Of a DNA stretch of 34,926 nucleotides, positions 21,059 to 31,990 are shown piece by piece. The DNA comes from an uncultured Oscillibacter sp. GTDB lineage: Bacteria > Bacillota > Clostridia > Oscillospirales > Oscillospiraceae. Both the position numbers and the translations under genes were made by a program. The notes under the pieces were generated by a model. The model was not told where the DNA came from and made no database searches. It saw only the letters and a list, made by a program, of their open reading frames with translations. Where the stretch lies: NCBI RefSeq assembly GCF_910579365.1, contig NZ_CAJTUX010000024.1, positions 1-34,926 of the forward strand, written 5' to 3'. Numbering within the stretch: position 1 is the first letter of the stretch; every line of letters starts with the position of its first letter.

Positions 21059-21878
21059 ATAGAAAGGTCTCAATCGCTTTCGGCTCCTGGAAGTTCTTCT
21101 CCAGCATGGCCACATGGGACAGGAACGCCGGGTCATCAAAATACTTGGCATGGTGGGTACACTTCCGCACACAGGCCTGGCACTTGATGCAGGTCCCAGG
21201 CACCTCCGCCACATTCTCCGGATTGACCGCCCCCATGGGACAGACTCTGGCGCATACGCCGCAGCTGCAGCATTTTCCGAAGTCTGTCTGGGGCTTGGCC
21301 TTCAAAAACTTTGCCGGCTCTCCGTCCAGACCCTTGGGAATGTAATAAGGAGCGGAGGGATCACCCGGAACCGCCACCGGACCAGGGATCTCTTCCAATT
21401 CCCGGATCTTTCCGGCAATCCGTTTGGCAAATTCCTGTATGGTCCGCTTGTCCTCCCAATCAGGGCGGCCGTCTCCCAGCGCATCGGTAAAGGCGTGACG
21501 GCCCGGAAAGGCCCCAGCGGCAACGGTATGGAAGCCCCCGGACTCCAGAAGGGCGCACAGCTCCGCCAGCGAATGGTCAAAGGCCCGGTTGCCAAAGGTC
21601 ACCGCCGCTACTGCCAGGGCTCCATTTCCCTGGAGTTTCGCCTGAAAATCCGGCGCAATTTTGTTGGGCAGGCGTCCGGCATAGGTGGGAGCCCCCACAA
21701 TCACCAGTTCCCCCCTGCTGAAAGACAGCGTCTCTCTCCGTTCCGCCGGCCTTGTGAAGCTCCGGCAGGTCAGGGGAAGGGAAAGCGCCTCCGCCAATGC
21801 CTCCGCCAACGTGCGGACCACCTTGTCCGTTACGCCGGCGGCGCTGAAGTAAACCGCGCTTATCCGATTCAATTCCAT
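21057..21878 (-). CDS. EFR1-type flavodoxin/ferredoxin protein
   Basis: A 273-residue redox protein. The N-terminal flavodoxin-like domain (about 1-165) opens SAVYFSAAGVTDKVVRTLAEAL and includes VIVGAPTYAGRLP. The C-terminal part has two 4Fe-4S motifs, CCSCGVCARVCP and CIKCQACVRKC. EFR1-type proteins couple flavin and iron-sulfur electron transfer; partner and substrate are unknown. SD AAGGAG lies nine bases before the ATG. It is the last gene before the terminator. Confidence 0.88.
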   Translation of the reverse strand: MELNRISAVYFSAAGVTDKVVRTLAEALAEALSLPLTCRSFTRPAERRETLSFSRGELVIVGAPTYAGRLPNKIAPDFQAKLQGNGALAVAAVTFGNRAFDHSLAELCALLESGGFHTVAAGAFPGRHAFTDALGDGRPDWEDKRTIQEFAKRIAGKIRELEEIPGPVAVPGDPSAPYYIPKGLDGEPAKFLKAKPQTDFGKCCSCGVCARVCPMGAVNPENVAEVPGTCIKCQACVRKCTHHAKYFDDPAFLSHVAMLEKNFQEPKAIETFL

Positions 21879-21910
21879 GTAAGCGTCTCCTTTTCATTCC
21901 GCCATTTGAC

Positions 21911-21946
21911 GACCCGCCCTGATGAGGCTTCTCACCGGGGCGGGTC
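21911..21946 (-). repeat. Inverted repeat between the zinc protein and flavodoxin genes
   Basis: GACCCGCCC pairs with GGGCGGGTC (nine pairs, 18-base loop). There is no T run on the minus strand, so a processing or attenuation site is as likely as a terminator. Confidence 0.5.
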
Positions 21947-21954
21947 AAACTGAA

Positions 21955-22164
21955 CTAAATGGAAAAATCCTCTTTACGAAGCTTCTGCGTGTTCAGCGCC
22001 GCCGGACGGGGCGGGACACGCTTCATCGGGTCGTAGCGGAAAGCCCGGCAGGAATGCTCTACCGGCACTACGCCCTTTTTGATACAGGCAACCTCCCTCT
22101 CGTTCAGCCGCTGGCCCCGCTGGCAGTATGCGCAGCGGGGATCAATGTCTTTTCGAAACAGCAT
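21955..22164 (-). CDS. Small zinc-binding protein
   Basis: A 69-residue protein beginning MLFRKDIDPRCAYCQRG with further cysteines in EVACIKKGVV and HSCRAFRYDP, making a CxxC...C...C set that should bind one zinc ion. The C-terminal RYDPMKRVPPRPA motif is one I recall from unnamed Ruminococcaceae proteins. The start at 22164 follows GGAAGGAAGG. It lies between clpC and the flavodoxin gene. No function known. Confidence 0.75.
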   Translation of the reverse strand: MLFRKDIDPRCAYCQRGQRLNEREVACIKKGVVPVEHSCRAFRYDPMKRVPPRPAALNTQKLRKEDFSI

Positions 22165-22239
22165 ATGGACCTTCCTTCCGCACGGCGAACGCCAAGGCAT
22201 TTCCGCATTCTCAAGTTAATGAATCATGGACGGCAGTAC

Positions 22240-24543
<2,304 letters not shown>

Positions 24544-24620
24544 ACCTCTTAAACCTCCACGCGCCCTGGGGCGCTTTTGAATTAATATCGAACCCGAAAG
24601 GCCAACCCCCGGGTCTCCCC

Positions 24621-25310
24621 TTACAAACCCAGGAACGCCAGCGCGTCCAGGGGAGAGTGGGTGGTGAAAAACCGGAATATCCAGCTGCTCTCCTGTCCGT
24701 CAAAGGACATGCCCAGCAGCCGCAGAACCCATACCGCCAAAAACAGCAGCAGCGCCCCCTCCGCCAGGCCGATCAGGCCGCCGCCCAACGCGTTCAGCCC
24801 ATGGAGACCCGGCAGCTTCAAAACCGCGTCCAGCATCCGCACCAGCAGGTGCAGGGCGATGGTCAGCAGAGAGAAGGACAGCAGATACAATATGCCGTAG
24901 AGCACGGATTGGGCCAAACTCTCCACCACTGCCGCCGCGATCGAGGCCCCGGTTTCCCGGACGGTCTCCTGGGCGCGGCTGGAAAGCGCGTCCCGCCGGA
25001 CCTGATCTACGCCCAGCAGATCCAGCAGTTCCGCCAGAGGCAGATGGTCCTCTTCCCCCGGCATTCTTCCAGAGAGCTGTTCCTGAACCGCCTCCTCCAG
25101 GCGGGACTCAATCCGCTTTTCAATCACCGGGACAATCAGCTTCGCCGCCGGTGCCGTCAGAGCTGAGGCGATCATCCCCGCCCCCGCCAGAGAAAATGCC
25201 ACCACCAGCAGGCCCGCCAACGTCCGCAGCAGCCCCTTCCAGGCCCCCAGCAGCGCAAAACCCGCCAATACCACAAGGGCGATGGCATCTATTATAACAG
25301 GTGTCGTCAA
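24621..25310 (-). CDS. CvpA family membrane protein
   Basis: A 229-residue protein with four hydrophobic segments (about 7-23, 28-52, 123-153 and 177-202). The opening IDAIALVVLAGFALLGAWKGLLRTLAGLL and the late GLNALGGGLIGLAEGALLLFLAV are typical of CvpA, first linked to colicin V production and later to envelope stress tolerance. The start is TTG at 25310 behind AGGAAAG; no ATG fits. It is 58 bases below the DUF5711 gene and just upstream of clpC. Confidence 0.85.
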   Translation of the reverse strand: MTTPVIIDAIALVVLAGFALLGAWKGLLRTLAGLLVVAFSLAGAGMIASALTAPAAKLIVPVIEKRIESRLEEAVQEQLSGRMPGEEDHLPLAELLDLLGVDQVRRDALSSRAQETVRETGASIAAAVVESLAQSVLYGILYLLSFSLLTIALHLLVRMLDAVLKLPGLHGLNALGGGLIGLAEGALLLFLAVWVLRLLGMSFDGQESSWIFRFFTTHSPLDALAFLGL

Positions 25311-25368
25311 ACTTTCCTACCTCTTCCCATGTAAACGTTTTGTGAACTTGCCCCTAAATTTTTGTCGC

Positions 25369-26538
25369 TCAAGGCAAAAACAGGCTGGCAGAGCCGGAAG
25401 ACAGCAACAGCACCGAGCCGTCGGAGCGCATCAGGGCCTCCCGGGCGTCTCCCGTTCCCCGGAGCGTGGCGTAGGTCTGAAGGTCCTGGTTATAGACCGT
25501 GAGATGGTCGGCGTAGAGCACCGCCAGATACCGGCCGGAGGCGGAAATGCTCAGCACCTCCTCCCGCACGTCAATGGTTCCCAACTCCTCGCCGTCCTTG
25601 TCCACCGTGACCAGACGCCCCACGCTGCCGGAGCGGTAACGATTCAAAAGCAGCGCCGCGAAGCCTGTGCCGCCCAGGTCATACTCCCGGAGATAAGCTC
25701 CGCCGTAGGAATACGACCCGCTGATCTCCCCGCCTGGGCTCGCGAAGGTCAAAGCCGTATCGGAAACCGTAACCAGACGCCCCTCCTGCTCTCCAACGGC
25801 GGCCACCAGCCCGCCGGAAATGCTGTAGTTGGCTTTCGGCTCCTCCTCCGGCATCTCGTAGAGCACAATATTGCTGACAAACACGCCGTTTTCCTGGCCC
25901 AGGGTCACCGCCGCCAGGCGGTTCCCCAGGGTATACCCATCCAACACAAAGCGCTGGGAGGACTGAAACTCGAAGGCTGGCGCCAGCAGCTCCCGGTCAT
26001 AGACGGTGACGCTGCCCTTAAATCCCCGCTTCTGGGCCGTCACGGTCAGGACGCCGTTTTTATTCAGGGCGGCGGCTATGTAGGGCTCCTCCTCCTGGGC
26101 GGTGAGCTCCAGCAAAAGCCCCGTTTGATCCAAAACATACAGCGCTGTTCCCCCCACGTCATAGGCCACGGCTCTGCCGCCGCCGGCGGAGAGGGCGGGG
26201 GCCGTCATGGTCACGGAGGTGGACCAGACCTCCTCCCCCGCACTGTTAAACAGGCTCAAAGCGGCGTCCGACAGCACCACCAAACTCTCACCCAACAGGG
26301 CAAAGCGGTTTTTGGAGGCGGCGTCATAGTGATAGACCACCTCGCCGCCCACCTGCTCCGCCCGCCCATAATGGAGGTAGCGCCGGAGAACATCAAAGCC
26401 GGTGCCGTCTCGGTAGGCCGCAAACAGCACCACCAGCAGCACCGCCGCCAGCATCAGGGCAAAGCTCAGGAAGCTGCGGACAGGATGCCGTTCCTCTTTG
26501 GAATTGTCCACGGAGTTGTCCACGCGTTTCTCACTCAT
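25369..26538 (-). CDS. DUF5711 family membrane-anchored propeller-like protein
   Basis: A 389-residue protein with one N-terminal membrane segment (about 25-42) and a large outer part of repeating strand units with alternating hydrophobic residues (for example VVLSDAALSLFNSAGEEVWS, later VVLSD-like turns VTVSDTALTFASPGGE and LAVLYADHLTVYNQ). This looks like a seven- or eight-bladed beta-propeller and fits DUF5711. Function unknown. Its start overlaps the truA stop by eight bases, so the two are translationally coupled. Confidence 0.75.
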   Translation of the reverse strand: MSEKRVDNSVDNSKEERHPVRSFLSFALMLAAVLLVVLFAAYRDGTGFDVLRRYLHYGRAEQVGGEVVYHYDAASKNRFALLGESLVVLSDAALSLFNSAGEEVWSTSVTMTAPALSAGGGRAVAYDVGGTALYVLDQTGLLLELTAQEEEPYIAAALNKNGVLTVTAQKRGFKGSVTVYDRELLAPAFEFQSSQRFVLDGYTLGNRLAAVTLGQENGVFVSNIVLYEMPEEEPKANYSISGGLVAAVGEQEGRLVTVSDTALTFASPGGEISGSYSYGGAYLREYDLGGTGFAALLLNRYRSGSVGRLVTVDKDGEELGTIDVREEVLSISASGRYLAVLYADHLTVYNQDLQTYATLRGTGDAREALMRSDGSVLLLSSGSASLFLP

Positions 26539-27286
26539 TCAGCCGCTCATCCTCATACCAGATTCTCGTCAGATACAGCCCGCCGGGAGGCACGGTGGGC
26601 CCCGCCAGGGTCCGGTCGCCGCTCTCCAGAATGGCGGGGATGTCCTCCGGGGCAAACTTGCCCTCGGCGGCGTACAGCACGGTGCCGGTAATGGCCCGGA
26701 CCATATTGTACAAAAAGCCATCGGCGCAGACCCGGAGCTCCAACAGGTCCCCGTTCCGGGTCACGTCGCACCAATGGATGGTCCGCACGGTGGTCCTCGT
26801 CTCCGTCCCCACCGAGCGGACGGCCCGGAAATCGTGGGTCCCCACAAACATATGGGCGGCCCGGTTCAAAAAGTCCTCATCCAGCCGCTTCGGGTAAAAA
26901 TAGGCCCGGTTGACATAGAAGGGATTTTTGAAGCGGGAGTTGTAAATGCGGTAAGTATACTCTTTTTTAACACAGGACCCGATGGCGTTGAAGTCCTCCC
27001 CCACCTCCACCGCCTCCCGGACGGCGATGTCCTCCGGGGTGTGGGTGTTGATGGCGTAGGGCATTCGGTCAATGGGAATCCGGCTCTCCGTCCGGAAGTT
27101 GGCCACATAGCGCTCCGCGTGGACCCCGGCATCCGTCCTTCCGCAGCCGGTGAGGTGGACCGGACCGCCGCAGACCTTCCCGATGGCCTTTTGCAGGGTC
27201 TCACAGACAGAGGCGGCGTTTTTCTGCACCTGCCAGCCGTGATAGGCGGTGCCGTTGTAGGTGAGCTTCAAGGCGATGTTGCGCAT
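26531..27286 (-). CDS. truA: tRNA pseudouridine(38-40) synthase TruA
   Basis: Isomerises uridines 38-40 of the tRNA anticodon arm. The 251-residue protein begins MRNIALKLTYNGTAYHGWQVQ. The catalytic aspartate lies in GCGRTDAGVHA. The second-half signature FLYNMVRAITGTVL is intact. The start at 27286 follows AAGGAGA and matches the family; an upstream in-frame GTG-type start would overlap the preceding gene. TruA next to ecfT-ecfA is the usual order in Firmicutes, here interrupted by one gene. Confidence 0.96.
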   Translation of the reverse strand: MRNIALKLTYNGTAYHGWQVQKNAASVCETLQKAIGKVCGGPVHLTGCGRTDAGVHAERYVANFRTESRIPIDRMPYAINTHTPEDIAVREAVEVGEDFNAIGSCVKKEYTYRIYNSRFKNPFYVNRAYFYPKRLDEDFLNRAAHMFVGTHDFRAVRSVGTETRTTVRTIHWCDVTRNGDLLELRVCADGFLYNMVRAITGTVLYAAEGKFAPEDIPAILESGDRTLAGPTVPPGGLYLTRIWYEDERLNE

Positions 27287-27303
27287 GGCCGTCTCCTTTC
27301 CAT

Positions 27304-28191
27304 TCAGTCCCAGGTAAGCTTGGGCCAGTCCTCCCACTCGGAACCGCCCCTCGCGACGTCCCGCTCTTCCACAGCAATCCAGTCCTGGAGCAAAAACTCA
27401 TAGCCCAGGCCGTTTTCATCCCGGCAGAAGAAGGTCAGGGCCATCTGGTCCCCTGGCCGGACCTCCGTGGAGAGTTTGCCGCAGAAATAGGTGTCCAACC
27501 GGTCCCCCGGTTCCGCCGCCTGCTCCGCCGCGATTTCGCCGTTTCGCCGGAGACGGAATACGTGGTCCTTGGTCTCGGGAAGACTCTGGTAATGCCAATT
27601 AAGGAGTTTCGCGCCGCACTCATAGACGGTAAAGACGTCTTTCAGATATTCCGTCTGTGTCCGCCCTCCCTGGAAGTCGCACTGAACCGGCAGCATTTCA
27701 CTCGGGTCGTACACGCCGCCCAGGCTTTCCCTGCGCTGGGTCTCGCCATTTTGAACCACGACATCCAGGCCGAACTCCCCGCTCAACACCGGGAGGAACA
27801 TCCTGCCTGAAAACGATCCCTTCCCGGCGCTGTCAAGGGGAATCACGCCCTCCTCCCCGGTTTCGCCCAGATAGGTCCACACCAGCTCCACCGTACTGTC
27901 CTCCCGCCACTCTCTCAGCCACACCGTGACATACAAGGCCACGCCGCGCCGCTCCATATCCAAAGCGGGAGTATAACTCCAGTCCAGGACCAGCTTGTCC
28001 GCCTCCTGTATCTGGGAATAAACCGTGGACTCCATATCCCGGATGTCGTCCATGATGGATATCCGCGCATCGGAGATCTGGCGCTCCAGCGTCTCCAGCC
28101 GCTTTCCCTGCCGGAAATTCACCGCCAGCAAAACTACGCACAGGGTCAGCGTCAAAATCGCCGCCCAGTCCCGCCCTTTCTTCCCTTCCAT
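27304..28191 (-). CDS. Membrane-anchored protein with outer domain, unknown
   Basis: A 295-residue protein with a short cytosolic MEGKKGRDWA, one membrane helix (about 9-26), a short coiled coil (about 28-60, ETLERQISDARISIMDDI) and a strand-rich outer part with four or five sheet segments. No family recognised. Start at 28191 with AAGGAAGG SD. It lies between ecfT (14 bases) and truA (17 bases), breaking the common ecfT-truA neighbourhood. Confidence 0.7.
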   Translation of the reverse strand: MEGKKGRDWAAILTLTLCVVLLAVNFRQGKRLETLERQISDARISIMDDIRDMESTVYSQIQEADKLVLDWSYTPALDMERRGVALYVTVWLREWREDSTVELVWTYLGETGEEGVIPLDSAGKGSFSGRMFLPVLSGEFGLDVVVQNGETQRRESLGGVYDPSEMLPVQCDFQGGRTQTEYLKDVFTVYECGAKLLNWHYQSLPETKDHVFRLRRNGEIAAEQAAEPGDRLDTYFCGKLSTEVRPGDQMALTFFCRDENGLGYEFLLQDWIAVEERDVARGGSEWEDWPKLTWD

Positions 28192-28205
28192 CAAAATCGC
28201 CTTCC

Positions 28206-29012
28206 TTACAGCCCGAAGGCCCGCAAAGCAATGACCCCCGCCAGGATCAGCACGCCCAAGGTCAGGGCGATATAATCCCGCCGCTCGAATTGCAGCACGT
28301 GGAGCTTCGTCCGGCCCTCGCCGCCGTGGTAGCAGCGGCACTCCATGGCCGTGGCCAGCTCGTCCGCCCGGCGGAAGGCGCTAATGAACAGAGGTACCAG
28401 AATGGGAACCAGCGCCTTCGCCTTCTCCATCAGGTTTCCGCTCTCAAAGTCCGCCCCCCGGGCCTTCTGGGCGGACATGATCTTGTCCGTCTCCTCAATC
28501 AGGGTCGGGATGAACCGCAGGGCGATGGACATAATCATGGTCAGCTCGTGGACCGGGACGTGAAAGCGCTTGAGGCCGTTCAGCAGCCGCTCCAGGCCGT
28601 CGGTGAGGCTGATGGGGCTGGTGGTGTAGGTCATGAGGAAAGTCCCCATAATCAAAAGCATGATGCGCAGAACCATAAAGGCGGCATTCCGCAGGCCCGT
28701 GTCCGTGATGTGGAACGGTCCCCAGGCCCAGAGCTCGTTCGTCCCCGGGGTAAAGAACAGATTTAAAACGCCGGTGAAGACAATGATGAACAGCACCGGC
28801 TTCAGGCCCTTCACCAGGGCCTTGAGACCAACCTTTGAAATATGGACACAGGCTGCCAGTACCAGGGCCATACAGCCATAGGCAAGGAAGCTGCCCGCAG
28901 TGAAAAGAGCCGTGATATACAGCACCACCAGCAGGATTTTCGTCCTCGGGTCCAGCTTGTGCGCCACGGTATTTCCCGGGAAATACTGGCCCAGAGTGAT
29001 GTCCTTCAGCAT
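28206..29012 (-). CDS. ecfT: Energy-coupling factor transporter transmembrane subunit EcfT
   Basis: The 268-residue membrane scaffold linking the two EcfA ATPases to vitamin-binding S subunits. It has several membrane helices and the two coupling motifs, AQKARGADF and the second one degenerate, ECRCYHGGEGRTK. The N-terminal QYFPGNTVAHKLDPRTKIL is typical. It overlaps ecfA2 by seven bases. No S subunit gene is next to it, as expected for a group II (shared) ECF module. Confidence 0.95.
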   Translation of the reverse strand: MLKDITLGQYFPGNTVAHKLDPRTKILLVVLYITALFTAGSFLAYGCMALVLAACVHISKVGLKALVKGLKPVLFIIVFTGVLNLFFTPGTNELWAWGPFHITDTGLRNAAFMVLRIMLLIMGTFLMTYTTSPISLTDGLERLLNGLKRFHVPVHELTMIMSIALRFIPTLIEETDKIMSAQKARGADFESGNLMEKAKALVPILVPLFISAFRRADELATAMECRCYHGGEGRTKLHVLQFERRDYIALTLGVLILAGVIALRAFGL

Positions 29013-29869
29013 GGGCCCCCTCCCCCCTTCAAAGACAGGAGCTGCCGCTCCAGGGCCTCCACGGTGTAGACGGCAGGGTCGATGGGAAGCCCCCGGTCCC
29101 GGAGGGCCATGGCCACCCGGGTAATCTGGGGCACATCCAGCCCGGCGGAGAGAAGTTCTTCCGCCCGGGTAAACACCTCCGCTGGAGTTCCGCTCATGAG
29201 GATATGGGCGGCTTTCAGCACCAGAATACGGTCCACGTTCTGGGCGATCTCATCCATGCTGTGGCTGACCAAAAGAATGGTGGTTCCCTTGTTCCGGTGG
29301 TACTCCCGGATGTTCGCCATCAGATTCTCCCGGCCCGCCGGGTCCAGGCCCGCCGTGGGCTCGTCCAGAACCAGAACCTTGGGCTCCATGGCCAAAACCC
29401 CCGCCAGGGCCACCCGGCGTTTCTGTCCGCCGGAGAGCTCAAAGGGGGACTTGTCCAGCTGCTCGTCCCGAAGGCCCACCAGCCGCGCCGCCTCACGGAC
29501 GGCGTGGTCCAGTTCGTCTCCGGTCTTCCCCTGGTTTTTGGGGCCAAAAGAGATGTCCTTATAAACCGTCTCCTCAAAGAGCTGGTACTCCGGGTATTGA
29601 AACACCAGACCCACTTGAAAGCGGACATTTCGTATTTTTTTCGGCTCGGCCCAGATGTCCCTTCCCTCCAGCAGAATCTGTCCGGACGTAGGCTTTAAAA
29701 GGCCGTTCAGGTGTTGAATCAAGGTGGATTTCCCGGACCCGGTGTGCCCGATGATGCCCAGGAACTCACCCTGCTCCACGGCAAAGCTGACGTCCTCCAC
29801 CGCGCTGCGCTGAAAAGGCGTTCCGATGCCGTAGGTATGGGTCAGATTTTTGATTTCCAGGATAGGCAA
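29006..29869 (-). CDS. ecfA2: Energy-coupling factor ATPase EcfA2
   Basis: A 287-residue ABC ATPase: Walker A GHTGSGKST, Q-loop VFQYPEYQLF, signature LSGGQKRRV, Walker B VLVLDEPTAGLDP, H-loop LLVSHSMDE. YPEYQLFEETVYKDISFGPKN is characteristic of the EcfA2 subgroup. The start is TTG at 29869, nine bases after GGAGGG; no in-frame ATG fits. It is 16 bases below ecfA1. Confidence 0.95.
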   Translation of the reverse strand: MPILEIKNLTHTYGIGTPFQRSAVEDVSFAVEQGEFLGIIGHTGSGKSTLIQHLNGLLKPTSGQILLEGRDIWAEPKKIRNVRFQVGLVFQYPEYQLFEETVYKDISFGPKNQGKTGDELDHAVREAARLVGLRDEQLDKSPFELSGGQKRRVALAGVLAMEPKVLVLDEPTAGLDPAGRENLMANIREYHRNKGTTILLVSHSMDEIAQNVDRILVLKAAHILMSGTPAEVFTRAEELLSAGLDVPQITRVAMALRDRGLPIDPAVYTVEALERQLLSLKGGGGPC

Positions 29870-29885
29870 CGTCCATTTCCCTCCG

Positions 29886-30737
29886 TCACTCTTTTTTCAG
29901 CGCCGCCGCAACGGCGTCCGCGCATTTCTCCACCGTCAGCGCCTCCAGGGGCACGTCCCAGCCCCGGCCCCGCAGGCGGTCCAGCAGGTCCACGGTGTCC
30001 GGGGCCGTCAGGCCCAGGTGGCGGAGGCGGGTCACCTGGCTGAACGCCTCCTCCGGCGTGCCGTCCAGGTCCACCCGGCCGTCGTTCATCACAATAACCC
30101 GGTCCGCGTCCTCCGCCTCGTTCATGTGATGGGTAATCAGAATGACCGTGATTCCCTTTTCCTTGTTCAAGCGGTGAATGGTGGCCAGCACCTCCCGCCG
30201 CCCGATGGGGTCCAGCATGGCGGTGGCCTCGTCCAGGACGACGCAGGCAGGCTCCATGGCAATCACTCCGGCGATGGCGATGCGCTGTTTCTGCCCGCCG
30301 GAAAGCAGGTGCGGAGCGTGGGTGACAAACTCGTCCATACCCACGGCCTTCAGGGCGCTGTCCACCCGGCGGCGGATTTCCTCGGTAGGCACGCCCAGAT
30401 TCTCCGGGGCGAAGGCCACGTCCTCCTCCACCACGTTGGCGACGATCTGGTTGTCCGGGTTCTGAAACACCATCCCCACCCGCTGGCGAATGGCCAGGAG
30501 CAGGTTCTGGTCCAGAGTGTCCATCCCCTCCACGAAAACCTTTCCCCCGGCGGGGAGCAGGACGGCGTTAAAGGTCTTGGCCAGGGTGGACTTCCCGGAA
30601 CCGTTGTGGCCCAATATCACCACAAAGCTGCCTTTTTCAATAGTCAGGTCCACGCCCCGCAGGGCGTAGACGGGCTTTTGCCCCTCGTCCGCCGGATAGG
30701 CGAAGCGGAGGCTCTCGGTTTCAATCATCGTCGACAT
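29886..30737 (-). CDS. ecfA1: Energy-coupling factor ATPase EcfA1
   Basis: A 283-residue ABC ATPase: Walker A GHNGSGKST, Q-loop VFQNPDNQIVANVVEEDVAF, signature LSGGQKQRI, Walker B CVVLDEATAMLDP (EAT in place of EPT, as in EcfA1 proteins), H-loop LITHHMNEA. The FQNPDNQ motif marks EcfA1. SD AGGAG is six bases before the ATG. With ecfA2 and ecfT it forms the vitamin-uptake ECF energising module. Confidence 0.95.
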   Translation of the reverse strand: MSTMIETESLRFAYPADEGQKPVYALRGVDLTIEKGSFVVILGHNGSGKSTLAKTFNAVLLPAGGKVFVEGMDTLDQNLLLAIRQRVGMVFQNPDNQIVANVVEEDVAFAPENLGVPTEEIRRRVDSALKAVGMDEFVTHAPHLLSGGQKQRIAIAGVIAMEPACVVLDEATAMLDPIGRREVLATIHRLNKEKGITVILITHHMNEAEDADRVIVMNDGRVDLDGTPEEAFSQVTRLRHLGLTAPDTVDLLDRLRGRGWDVPLEALTVEKCADAVAAALKKE

Positions 30738-30746
30738 TGTTCACTC

Positions 30747-30887
30747 CTAGGTCTCAATATGAACCACAAGGGACGTCTCCGGAATTTCCTCTCCCGTTTC
30801 CAGGCCGCAAAGCACGATGCCGGCAGGCGGAAACTCCAAAGCCCACGTTTCCAATATCCCGCGTTCCGCCGGCGCATACAGGCGCAT
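30747..30887 (-). CDS. Small ORF between methyltransferase and ecfA1, 46 residues
   Basis: Reads MRLYAPAERGILETWALEFP, then PAGIVLCGLETGEEIPETS and a VVHIET end. The frame is open, ends in TAG nine bases before the ecfA1 start, and fills the gap between the two genes. The SD is weak (GGACG-like). No family recognised. It could be a real small protein or chance coding. Confidence 0.45.
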   Translation of the reverse strand: MRLYAPAERGILETWALEFPPAGIVLCGLETGEEIPETSLVVHIET

Positions 30888-30900
30888 GTTTTTCGTCCGC

Positions 30901-31764
30901 TTACTCGCTGAACCACCTTCCCGTGGCTCCGCATGGCAGGGCCAGTCCCGTGGCCGTCACAGGAAGGCCCAGCTCGTCCCAGGTGCATTTCCCGCCGTAC
31001 TTCTCTTTCACCAGCAGGTTCAAAAGATAGCCCAGCACCGACGGGGCCAGGCCTGTCGTATAGGAATTGATAAGCACAAACAAGGGCTTGTCCGACAGCA
31101 CCCCGGCGCAAAGCTTCACGAAGGGATACAGGTTTTCCTCCAGCTTCCAGACCTCCCCGCCGGGGCCCCGGCCATAGCTGGGCGGGTCCATGACGATGGC
31201 GTCGTAGGTCTTTCCCCGGCGGATCTCCCGCTCCACGAACTTGGCGCAGTCGTCCACAATCCAGCGGATGGGGGCCTCCCCCAGGCCGGAGAGCTTCGCG
31301 TTCTCCCGGGCCCAGGCAACCATGCCCTTGGCGGCGTCCACGTGGCAGACGCTGGCCCCGGCCCTGGCGCAGGCCACAGTGGCCCCGCCGGTGTAGGCGA
31401 AGAGGTTCAGCACCCGGACGGGCCGCCCGGCGTTCCGGATTTTGTCCGCCATAAAGTCCCAGTTCACCGCCTGTTCCGGGAAAAGCCCAGTGTGCTTGAA
31501 GTTCATGGGCTTCACCTGAAACGTCAGATTCCTGTAGCGGATTTTCCAGCTCTCCGGAAGGGCCTTTTTCTCCCAGTGTCCCCCGCCGGTGGAGGAACGG
31601 AGGTAGCGTCCTCCCGCCTTCCGCCAGGCGGGATGCTCCCGGGGCGTCTCCCAGATGGCCTGGGGGTCCGGACGGACCAGGACCTGCCGGTCCCAGCGCT
31701 CCAAACGTTCGCCGCCGCCGCAGTCCAGCAGCTCATAATCCTCCCACTTGTCCGCAATCCACAT
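30901..31764 (-). CDS. Class I SAM-dependent methyltransferase (RlmI/RlmK type)
   Basis: A 287-residue methyltransferase. The SAM-binding motif I is VRVLNLFAYTGGATVACARAGA with VDAAKGMVAWARENAKLSG after it, and motif IV is MDPPSYGRGP. These match the PF10672/RlmI-RlmK group, which methylates 23S rRNA bases; the exact target base is not determined. No PUA domain is seen at the N-terminus, unlike full RlmI. The ATG at 31764 follows GGGAGG; an in-frame TTG at 31788 is less likely. First gene of the long minus-strand array. Confidence 0.85.
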   Translation of the reverse strand: MWIADKWEDYELLDCGGGERLERWDRQVLVRPDPQAIWETPREHPAWRKAGGRYLRSSTGGGHWEKKALPESWKIRYRNLTFQVKPMNFKHTGLFPEQAVNWDFMADKIRNAGRPVRVLNLFAYTGGATVACARAGASVCHVDAAKGMVAWARENAKLSGLGEAPIRWIVDDCAKFVEREIRRGKTYDAIVMDPPSYGRGPGGEVWKLEENLYPFVKLCAGVLSDKPLFVLINSYTTGLAPSVLGYLLNLLVKEKYGGKCTWDELGLPVTATGLALPCGATGRWFSE

Positions 31765-31804
31765 GACCGGCCCTCCCTGCTCTTCCAATACAATAAATCA
31801 GGTT

Positions 31805-31834
31805 ATTATACCGCCCCTATGGGCATTTCGTCAA
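31805..31834 (-). promoter_or_regulatory. Sigma-A promoter of the methyltransferase-ecf array
   Basis: -35 TTGACG (31829-31834), 18-base spacer, perfect -10 TATAAT (31805-31810). Confidence 0.75.
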
Positions 31835-31908
31835 CCATTCCTTGCCGGATTTGGAAAGAAGCCACAAAAAATTTCCAATTTCAAGAAACGGCAGCGGAAA
31901 AAAACTCC

Positions 31909-31937
31909 TTGACATATATAGGCTTTCGATATACAAT
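31909..31937 (+). promoter_or_regulatory. Sigma-A promoter of padR-SEDS
   Basis: -35 TTGACA (31909-31914), 17-base spacer, -10 TACAAT (31932-31937). Strong promoter, as usual for a repressed self-regulated gene. Confidence 0.8.
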
Positions 31938-31952
31938 GCAGACAACAAATAG

Positions 31953-31965
31953 ATAGATGATCTAT
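31953..31965. promoter_or_regulatory. Candidate PadR operator
   Basis: ATAGAT and ATCTAT, perfect six-base arms around one base, placed just after the expected start point and before the SD. A repressor here would block padR transcription. Confidence 0.5.
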
Positions 31966-31990
31966 ATAATGCTTATCGAGGAGGCCGCTT

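Noticed and set aside
25290..25306. TATAATA-like sequence inside the cvpA start region
   Set aside because: No matching -35 at a proper distance was found; it lies in coding sequence.
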